From Hydrangea macrophylla (Eukaryota; Streptophyta; Magnoliopsida; Cornales; Hydrangeaceae): 64,000 nucleotides of DNA. Within the stretch, counting starts at the first letter, position 1, and each line of letters starts with the position of its first letter. The DNA lies in assembly GCA_033977485.1 (NCBI GenBank), contig CM066988.1, positions 75,507,169 to 75,571,168 on the forward strand, given 5' to 3'. The notes below the pieces were generated by a model. The model did no database searches and was not told where the DNA came from. It saw nothing but the letters and a program-made list of their open reading frames with translations. Made by a program: the position numbers and the translations under genes. This document shows, piece after piece, positions 57,401-64,000 of the stretch.

Positions 57401-57659
57401 TGGACCTTACAAGATCATTGCTAAAGTGAATGACAATGCCTACGTGATTGATCTACCGGATGATATGGGTATTTCACTCACTTTCAATGTTTCAGACATT
57501 TATGAGTATCATGAGAAAGAACCCTTATATCCAGATTATAACTCGAGGTCAAGTTTTCTTCAAGTGGAGGAGACTGATGTAGGGGAAGTTGTAGAGAAAT
57601 TTGAAGAAGATTGGGATAGGAAGAAATTTGCTAAAAAAAAGAAAAAAAAAGTTATTTGA
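54452..57659 (+). pseudogene. Gypsy pol: protease, reverse transcriptase, RNase H, integrase (broken)
   Basis: Protease LILDPSSCENFVS has the active-site D but lost the usual D-S/T-G glycine. The spacer LPPIRDIQHHIDLIPG leads to reverse transcriptase: [41 protein letters not shown] and catalytic [12 protein letters not shown] (55190-55560). A frameshift near 55575 moves to the next frame for [19 protein letters not shown] and RNase H ([47 protein letters not shown]; to ~56190). The integrase zinc region ([17 protein letters not shown]) spans another frameshift near 56540; the core is very degraded (56680-57000). 57153-57659 is the integrase C-terminal part ([20 protein letters not shown]) and ends inside the 3' LTR with [10 protein letters not shown]. 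In-frame stops at 55160, 55388, 55854 and 56124. Not functional. Confidence 0.92.
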
Positions 57660-58066
57660 TTATGATATTTTGTAATTTTCATTTGTTAGATTGATAGAAT
57701 TTTATTTTCATATTTTGGAGTAGTTTTAGGAGTTTAAATGGTAAATTCAAGTCCTAATAGGTTACCATATAAGTTAAGAGTGTTTAAGGAATGGTGTGAC
57801 TTGATTTCCTAGTTATATAAGGCTTTTAATTAGGTAGGAAAGAATAAAAACAAATTTACGTTTGTTTCCTAATAGTATTAAGATTCTTAGCTTATAAATA
57901 GAGCATATGTAAAGCCTTCTAAGGCATTCTCAACTTATATTCAATTTTATCAATAAAATATATTTTTATTTTCTCTCCCAAAGAGTGTTCTTTGTGAGTT
58001 CTTGGTGGATTCCAAGATTTTCTTCAAGGATTTCAACGTCACTTGAGTCCTTCCACGATTTCGTGC
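57575..58066 (+). repeat. 3' LTR of gypsy element
   Basis: 492 bp starting TGATGTAGGGGAAG after a purine tract. The first ~85 bp also encode the last residues of pol. Confidence 0.92.
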
Positions 58067-58766
58067 GATTATCTTAAGTGAAACTTCACTGAAGGTATTA
58101 TCTTAAGAGAAATTTCACTTCACATTGTTCATGTTAAATTTAACTTAATTTTTGAAAACTTTGCAACTAATTTGCATACTTAGTAATATGCATGTGCGAT
58201 GATCATGAAATCGCCTTGTATGGTAGTCGACTGAGATCGTGAGTTACCGGCGATGGCGATGACATTTAGATGATCTTGACCAGTGATCTAGGAAGTACGA
58301 ACAGAGACACTCGGACATGGAGACGACATGACACCGGCATGTCGATACGACAAAATTCTAAGAAATTGCACGTTGACACTACAGGAAAAGTGTTCATGAA
58401 GTATCGTGTCCGTGTGTCGGACATGATATGACATGCGACACGTTACCTTCTTAGAAATGTTGGTGTTTCTTAGCCGGTGATTGGGGGCGACAGCTGCGGT
58501 GGTAGTGGTGGCGACAACAATGGCTCTGGTAGTGGTGGTCGCGATGGAGGGAGGAGGAGAGAGAAAGTTAGAGAGAAAAGGGAGATGATGGTGGTGGATA
58601 TGAAGGGAGGAGGAGAGAGAAAGTTACAGATAGAGAGAGAAGAGAGATAGTGGTGGGGGCGACGACTCCGGTGGTAGTAGCGACGATGACTTCGGTGGTG
58701 GTGGTCATGATGATGGTGGCTATAGAGGGTTGAGGAGAGAGAAAGAAGAGAGATGGTGGTGGTGAC
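58067..58766. other. Intergenic, (GGT)n/(GGAGGA)n-rich
   Basis: 58470-58766 is a simple-sequence-like block of GGTGGTGGT, GGAGGAGAGAGAAAG and GATGATGG. The composition mirrors, inverted, the CCACCACC block at 46260-46460 on the other side of the gypsy element. No frame of interest. Confidence 0.5.
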
Positions 58767-58968
58767 TAAGAGTGTAAAAGGTTCGGTTATGTGTAGTTTT
58801 TGGCAAAACCGATCGGTTTCGGTTTGATTAAGTTAGGTTCGGTTCAGAGTGTGTAAAATTTCAGTTCGGTATCGGTTTTACACTGCACAAATTAAATGAA
58901 AATTGACCGAACCGATCGGTTCGGTTCGGTTCGGTGTGTCGGTTTGGTTCGGTGTTTGAACACCCCTA
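58767..58968. mobile_element. hAT MITE with perfect 8 bp TSD
   Basis: TSD GTGGTGAC at 58759-58766 and 58969-58976. TIRs TAAGAGTGTAAAAGGTTCGG and inverted TAGGGGTGTTCAAACACCG; the interior is rich in CCGATCGGTT and GGTTCGGTTCGG on both arms. 202 bp, no coding. Confidence 0.9.
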
Positions 58969-58976
58969 GTGGTGAC

Positions 58977-59303
58977 TATGGAGGGAGGAGGAGAGAAAAA
59001 GTTAGAGAGAGAGAGATAGAGAGAAGAGATAGTGGTCTCCTAGGTTCAATAGGCAATTTTGCCATTTAGAGGAAAATTTAAAATTTTAGAGGAAATTAGG
59101 AGCGAAAGTTAAATTTTAGGGACTTTAGGAGAGAGTTTTTTAGAGTATGTCCTTGTGTGGGTTTTTGTTTATGGCTTGTACTCCTTTAGTCCAAATGGAC
59201 CAAGTCTTAGGGACCTTAGAGTTAGACTAAGCCTACCTTAAAGACTTAGTAACTTTAATTTTATTTTATTATAAAAACTCAAATTAGGTAATATCTCTAA
59301 ACA
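58977..59303. other. Intergenic, no gene recognised
   Basis: Continues the GGAGGAGAGA simple-sequence block to ~59035, then AT-rich spacer. Confidence 0.5.
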
Positions 59304-59362
59304 GTAATGGTATAGTCATCAAATTTGTGCACCGAAAAATCATAGCCATTCATTTCTGTGGC

Positions 59363-60132
59363 TGCTTGGACCACAAATTATATTTATATGTATTAGTATA
59401 TAAAGTTATATTATATTATATTATTATATATTATTATAATTGTTAAATGGAAAACCAACTCAAATTGGTTGGTGGTTATTTAGAAATTACTTGCAGGACA
59501 CTTGTCATCATAGGAGTGCATCAAAAGTGGTCACTTGAAGATCAATGGTGATGATGAAAATGAAAGTTATTTTGGAGGGAGCTTCTATTTGAAGATTGTA
59601 TTCAAATTTGAATAGTTAGTTATGTAATTCATCTATAAATAGATGTTTTATGCTACTTGTAATGGTCCTTGTCGAAACAAATGCTCAAATGACTATGTGG
59701 TAATTTTTCATTTTACTCTTCGGCCACCATGGCTTTACTGTCCATGCCTTTCTACATTTTCTTTACTTTTATCCTTTACATACAATTCTTAGGAGTAGTT
59801 AGTTTAGATTCAATTGTTCTTTGTTGGTTTAATTAGTTTAGTTCTTTCATTTGGTTCAGTTTTAATGTTCGAAGTAGATATATAGGTACTGTTTCGAGAT
59901 TGTTTGTATTTCCTTTTTCCTTTATGATTATATGTTTATCAAACTGTATTTATTTCATCTCACATGATAGAAGTCCTTTTAATTAAGGCATCGAACATCA
60001 CCACAATCTCCCTGGTGAGGTGTAATTTGGATATTTATCACACTCACACTTACACATTGGCAGTAACTTGCCTGGCATGCTCGCACTTATATAATTCCAT
60101 GTATATCCTTAGAGGAATTTACCAACCAAACA
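59363..60132 (+). repeat. 5' LTR of the 3.5 kb element
   Basis: 770 bp; see partner 62077-62845. Differences are scattered single bases (for example ATGGTGATG against ATGGTAATG near 59546 and 62260). Confidence 0.93.
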
Positions 60133-60166
60133 TTTTTGGCACACCCGGTAGGACTCGAGTGTCAAG

Positions 60167-60382
60167 ATGCATTTTGAAGGGTTGAATGTTTTACCCTCTT
60201 CAACACCATATTTTGGTGATAACAATTTCGAATGGTTGTATGTTTTACCACCGACACTATATTATGGTGATAAAAAATGGTTTACTGATTTTATTCCATT
60301 ATTGGAACAACTGAAGGACCAATTGTTTATTTTAGAAAATGAATTTCACAAAATGGCTCGAGGGTCTTCTTCAAAATCATGA
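60167..60382 (+). other. Small ORF in the LTR element, 71 codons, function unknown
   Basis: First ATG after the putative primer site. It reads MHFEGLNVLPSSTPYFGDNN, then repeats the LNVLP/LYVLP and YFGDNNFEW/YYGDKKWF pattern, ending in FIPLLEQLKDQLFILENEF, a possible helix. I recognise no domain; it may be a gag remnant or chance. Confidence 0.25.
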
Positions 60383-61366
60383 GTCAATGGATGAAGATAA
60401 ATTGATTATGAAGATTCTTCATGATCCTTTAATGGTGGAAACAAAACAATCACCACCACTCTCATTACCCACATTGGTTAATCAACCAAATAATTGTGGT
60501 GAAAACATGCACGGGGTGCATTTTGCGACCAAATGTGGTTGAGAACCATAAACAAACTTTTGTTCTTAAATTTGAGTTGTCCAACATTTTACAAAATGTT
60601 AAAACTTAAGAAGTTGTAAAGCCACTCTATACTTTGGCTTTAATTGGTTAATACCCACATTGGCTTTGTGGTGCTCATCAAAAATGGGATATGACCATGT
60701 GGTTTTTCTATCAGCAGTATTTGTATATGAAAAAAAAAGACAGGGGTATAGGGGATATGGAAATGAAGAATAAAGAACGAGACAGAAGATGGCTTGCAAA
60801 GGCTATAATTCACGGAATTCGAGTGTTGCTTTCTTACATTGCAGGCAGTAGACACCTTTGTTGTCACGGAGAAGATGCCAAAAATACAAGTTTCCAGTTT
60901 GTAAATTTCTAGTGCCTGTGTCATTATGGTTTTGAAGTTTCTTTTCCTACGTACCATTGTTCTTATAGCCTATGTAAATGGTGATGTATATAGTTGATGT
61001 TGGGTCAATTTATGGTTTACTTCCGAACAATATTGGTATGATTTGGATTCAACTGCATGAGCGGTTCGAGCAGAGTAATCAATGGTGGAGTTGGATTTGA
61101 AATGCCACTTCATTTTGGTTAATGCTTTCTTGACCTACCCTTTTAATCAATTGGCTCATACCCAATTGCTTTAGTTCACTGATTTGGTGTGTTCGAAAAC
61201 CATATTTATTAGAGATGAATTTAAGTTTTAGGCCTCCTATATATGATGGTGATTTTACTTAACAAGTTTGCTAGCATGTTTTTCACGTTTAATTCAAAAG
61301 TTTTTTTGATTGCTAATGCATGCACCAATGGTTGATCATGCAAATGGTGGTATTTATGAGAACTCT

Positions 61367-61990
61367 TATATAGGCTTCAAAGCAAGTTTTAATGCATTAT
61401 ATTGGCTTCGAATTAGTCTAAAGCCATTTTTTGTTGTGGTATTTAAAGTTATGACTTGTTTTATTCCGCTGCATGTGTTCTTCAAACTAATTTTTGGGAA
61501 CGTTAATGAATTGGTTTAGCCTCGGTGGTGTGCCACGGGCTCCGGTTCCGCTATGGTGGGACCGGGCTGTGACAAATCTATTGGTTTTAAACCAATTTTT
61601 TTATTTTAAAAAAAAGTTTATATTGTGTTCAAGACTTATATTTTGGCTTCGAAGCAAAATTGAAGTCCTTTATTTGTGTTTGAACCCCCTTTATTTACAC
61701 CGAATACAATTTTAAGCCATCATTTTATGTTCAAATCATTTTCATTGGCTTCGAAGCAACTTTGAAGCCACTGTTTTCTGTTCGAAGCCTTTATATTGGC
61801 TTCAAAGCAAGTTTAGAGCCATCTACTTTGAGTTCAAACTATTCTATTTATTTTGAAGCCAATTTAAAGCATTGTTTTGTATATTCGGGACTTTTATTAG
61901 CATCAAACCAGTATAAAAGCAGTTTATTTTGTGTTCAATGTTATTATATTGGCTTTGAAGCCAATTTGAAGAACAACTTTAGATTGTTAA
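61367..61990 (+). repeat. ~51 bp minisatellite with a TTGGCTTCGAAGCCAA palindrome in each unit
   Basis: Seven adjacent diverged units from about 61632 to 61990 and two more at 61367-61430, separated by ~190 bp of other sequence. Unit pattern: TATTGGCTTCRAAGC, AANTTTGAAGCCA, TTTTGTGTTCAA. Two units measured by eye are 51 bp (17 codons); an open frame crosses them reading YIGFKASL / YIGFEANLK at intervals. The consensus palindrome TTGGCTTCGAAGCCAA is kept best at 61634, 61749, 61797 and 61952. Confidence 0.8.
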
Positions 61991-62076
61991 TTTGGTCCAT
62001 TTCGAACCTACTAATTGGATCGAATATGTTATTCCGACTTTCTAAGAACTTCATTCTTAAAGAGCCACAGGGGGTA

Positions 62077-62845
62077 TGTTTGGACCACTATTATATTTAT
62101 ATGTATTAGTATATAAAGTCATATTATATTATATTATTATATATTATTATAATTGTCCCATGGAAAACCAACTCAAATTGGTTGGTGGTTATTTGAAAAT
62201 TACTTGCAGGACAGTTGTCATCATAGAAGTGCATCAAAATTGGTCACTTGAAGATCAATGGTAATGATGAAAATGAAAGTTATTTTGGAGGGAACTTCTA
62301 TTAAAAGATTGTATTCAAATTTGAATAGTTAGTTATGTAATTCATCTATAAATAGATGTTTTACACTCCTTGTAATGGGTTCTTGACTAAACAAATGCTC
62401 AAATGACTATGTTGTAATTTTTCATTTTACTCTTCGGCCACCATGGCTTTACTGTCCATGCCTTTCTACATTTTCTTTACTTTCTCCTTTACATACAATT
62501 CTTAGGAGTAGTTAGTTTAGATTCAATTGTTCTTTATTGGTTTAATTAGTTTAGTTCTTTCATTTGGCTCAGTTTTAATGTTCGAAGTAGATATATAGGT
62601 GCTGTTTCGAGATTGTTTGTATTTCCTTTTTCCTTTATGATTATATGTTTATCAAACTATACTTATTTCATCTCACATGATAGAAGTCCTTTTAATTAAG
62701 GCATCGAACATTACCACAATCTCCCTGGTGAGGCGCAGTTTGGATATTTATCACACTCACACTAACACATTGGCAATAACTTGCCTGGCACGCTCGCACT
62801 TATATAATTCCACATATATCCTTAGAGGAATTTACAAACCAAACA
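62077..62845 (+). repeat. 3' LTR of the 3.5 kb element
   Basis: 769 bp, opening TGTTTGGACCAC directly after CAGGGGGTA and closing ACAAACCAAACA before GTGGC. Confidence 0.93.
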
Positions 62846-63053
62846 GTGGCCCCCATGCCAAAGTGTATGAGATCCATCAAAATGAATGGTCACGATTTTT
62901 CGGTGCACAAATTTAATACACAAATTCGATGACTATAGTATTACTCATCACTAAAAACATAAAATGCCCAAGCTTAGGGTAGAGAAATTCAGTCATCTCA
63001 TCTCTTGCCGCCAGTGTCAAGACAAGTTTTCTTCTTCGTTCGAATCATGGTGA

Positions 63054-63556
63054 CAAGGCCGGTCCTGAGTATTGGAGGCCCGGGATGAACTACTAAAAAG
63101 GAGGCCCTTATACGGGAGTTCGGTGGTAGTGCCCCCGAGGTAATTTTTTGAGGGGTCTATTTATATATAATTGACAATTTTTTTTAGTTACTTATACATA
63201 ATTGACATTTTTTGGGGTCTACTTAATATGAGTCTATTTGTGAAACTTAAATATATATTGTCTGATGTCTTTCAAAATTCTAGAGGGGCCTATTTCTAAA
63301 ATCCAAAAAATTATGACACTAAAAGTGTAATTTTTTAAATTCTAGGGGCTTTTGCTCATGAGTTTTATATACATCTATATGAATATGTATAGTTAATGAC
63401 ACTAAATTAGGCCTTAGGGAAGGTCCAAATGTAAAACACTAAAAAAATCTCATGGTAAAAATATAATTATGAAAATTTCATAGAGGCTTTCAAAATTTTG
63501 TGAACTTTAATAGCCCGGGACGGTTGACTCTTTTGCCTTCCCTTGGGCCGGCCATG
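63054..63556. mobile_element. hAT MITE (CAAGGCCGG family) with perfect 8 bp TSD
   Basis: TSD CATGGTGA at 63046-63053 and 63557-63564. TIRs CAAGGCCGGTCC and inverted CATGGCCGGCCC. 503 bp; no coding. It is the complete version of the copy at 41191-41688. Confidence 0.9.
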
Positions 63557-63638
63557 CATGGTGATCACTCTGGCTCTCCTTTCTCTCTCATAGTAATCAT
63601 CACACACAAATATATGTATATATATATATATATATATA

Positions 63639-64000
63639 CTAGTTGGAGCCCTGCGCGTTGCGCAGGAAATTTAATTGTGTCGTTTCGTGTGGTTAAGTGG
63701 TTGTTAAAAGTGTTTAATAAGATGTTAAAACAGTTAAATAAGAAATTGTAAATGTAACTATTTAATCTAAAACTCTTCTTACGGAAGAAGTTGATAATTC
63801 TGACTATCTTATAAATGAGTAGTAAAGGTACCTAATAAAGCGCCACTAAAAATATATGACACAAGTAGGGTATTTCCTCTAAAAAAGGGCATGAATGTGT
63901 TTGTAGACCTTAATTGATATTCGAATATAATCTATAAATCCTAAATTTGAGGGAAGAAGTTGATCAAAATATAAATATTAGTGACCAATTCATAATAGCC
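63639..64000 (-). mobile_element. Helitron 3' end, element continues past the window
   Basis: On the minus strand the sequence ends in a perfect 7 bp stem with 3 nt loop, CCTGCGCAACGCGCAGG (63650-63666), then GCTCCAA and terminal CTAG (63639-63642), followed by T (complement of A 63638). Hairpin, 7-11 nt spacing, CTRR end and A/T target are the full Helitron 3' signature. The body runs right beyond 64000; the 362 bp visible have no Rep/helicase motif. To its left is (TA)n. Confidence 0.82.

Larger units (their letters stand above)
46626..58066 (+). mobile_element. Decayed Ty3/gypsy element split by a copia element
   Basis: LTRs 46626-47122 and 57575-58066, both beginning T(A/G)ATGTAGGGGAAG; primer-binding site TTGGTATCAGAGC at 47124-47136; PPT-like AAGTGGAGGAGAC before the 3' LTR. 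Gag starts at 47155, is interrupted after 22 codons by the copia insertion 47220-53143 and resumes at 53149 exactly in frame. Without the insertion the element is ~5.5 kb, normal for a gypsy element. Frames are broken throughout. The 3' LTR lacks the final TACGTCA of the 5' LTR and no TSD was found. The pol frame runs into the 3' LTR, a feature reported for CRM-type chromoviruses; lineage is inferred. Confidence 0.93.
59363..62845 (+). mobile_element. Non-autonomous LTR retrotransposon, 3.5 kb, perfect TSD GTGGC
   Basis: LTRs 59363-60132 (770 bp) and 62077-62845 (769 bp), TG(C/T)TTGGACCAC...ACCAAACA, very similar to each other; TSD GTGGC at 59358-59362 and 62846-62850. The LTR has TATAAATA at 59634-59641. 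PPT-like CCACAGGGGGTA precedes the 3' LTR. Downstream of the 5' LTR is TTGGCACACCCGGTAGGAC (60136-60154), presumably the primer site, tRNA not assigned. The 1.9 kb internal region has no recognisable gag or pol, so the element depends on a partner; between TRIM and LARD in size. It contains a ~51 bp minisatellite (61367-61990). Confidence 0.93.
59304..62944. mobile_element. Foldback MITE (GTGCACCG family, copy 3), split by an LTR retrotransposon
   Basis: 59304-59362 (GTAATGGTATAGTCATC, AAATTTGTGCACCGAAAAATC, CCATTCATTT) is the inverse of 62863-62944 (TTTCGGTGCACAAATTT, GATGACTATAGTATTAC). Without the insertion and one GTGGC it would be ~155 bp, like the copies at 21374 and 21541. Confidence 0.85.

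Noticed and set aside
46260..59035. CCACCACC block left and GGTGGTGG block right as TIRs of a large element hosting the gypsy insertion
   Set aside because: Beyond simple-sequence composition the blocks do not align in order; only the short TTATCTTAAGTGAAA motif is shared.
1..64000. CRISPR arrays, operons or bacterial-type systems
   Set aside because: No spaced direct repeats of that type and no prokaryotic gene organisation; everything points to a plant nuclear genome.

Overview
The window is nuclear DNA of a flowering plant, most likely a eudicot with a large, repeat-rich genome. The evidence is AT-rich spacers full of (TA)n and (CT)n tracts, plant-type transposon families (hAT, Mutator-like and Stowaway MITEs, Helitron ends, a tRNA-derived SINE, Ty1/copia and Ty3/gypsy elements), and one intronless 9-cis-epoxycarotenoid dioxygenase gene. 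I cannot name the species. Only one ordinary host gene is visible in 64 kb: the NCED gene at 7857-9659 (+), a 600-residue plastid enzyme of abscisic acid synthesis. It has a recognisable core promoter (G-box 7633-7640, TATA box 7708-7715), a CA/CT-microsatellite leader and a 3' UTR. A Helitron-like 3' terminus ends only 56 bp upstream of the G-box.

Layout. 1-7.6 kb: small DNA transposons, several bounded exactly by terminal inverted repeats (TIRs) and target-site duplications (TSDs), including a hAT MITE nested inside a Mutator-type MITE. 7.6-10.1 kb: the NCED gene. 10.1-15.2 kb: spacer with a tRNA-derived SINE and a ~300 bp inverted duplication carrying an L1-like 3' tail. 15.2-19.35 kb: a 4.1 kb hAT transposon with a decayed transposase and a perfect 8 bp TSD. 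It sits in one copy of a tandem duplication whose other copy (19.7-20.2 kb) preserves the empty site. 20.0-23.2 kb: a non-autonomous hAT element and several foldback MITEs. 23.27-38.27 kb: a four-layer nest, in which a Mutator-like MITE was split by a reverse solo LTR (TSD CCAAA), which was itself split by an LTR retrotransposon with 2.3-2.4 kb LTRs and by a 3.8 kb gag-only LTR element (TSD GGTAC). 38.3-46.6 kb: MITEs, a foldback element made of self-complementary 30-mers, and a 3.2 kb reverse solo LTR that split a MITE. 46.6-58.1 kb: a decayed Ty3/gypsy element interrupted near the start of gag by a decayed Ty1/copia element on the minus strand. 58.8-63.6 kb: a small hAT MITE, a non-autonomous LTR retrotransposon (TSD GTGGC) with an internal ~51 bp palindrome-bearing minisatellite, inserted into a MITE, and another hAT MITE. 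From 63,639 to the end: the minus-strand 3' end of a Helitron that runs out of the window.

None of the retroelement or transposase reading frames is intact, so apart from NCED the window is best read as an archaeological record of insertions. Boundaries given with TSDs were read directly. Lineage names and relative ages are inference. I found no tRNA, rRNA, CRISPR array or cluster of host genes.
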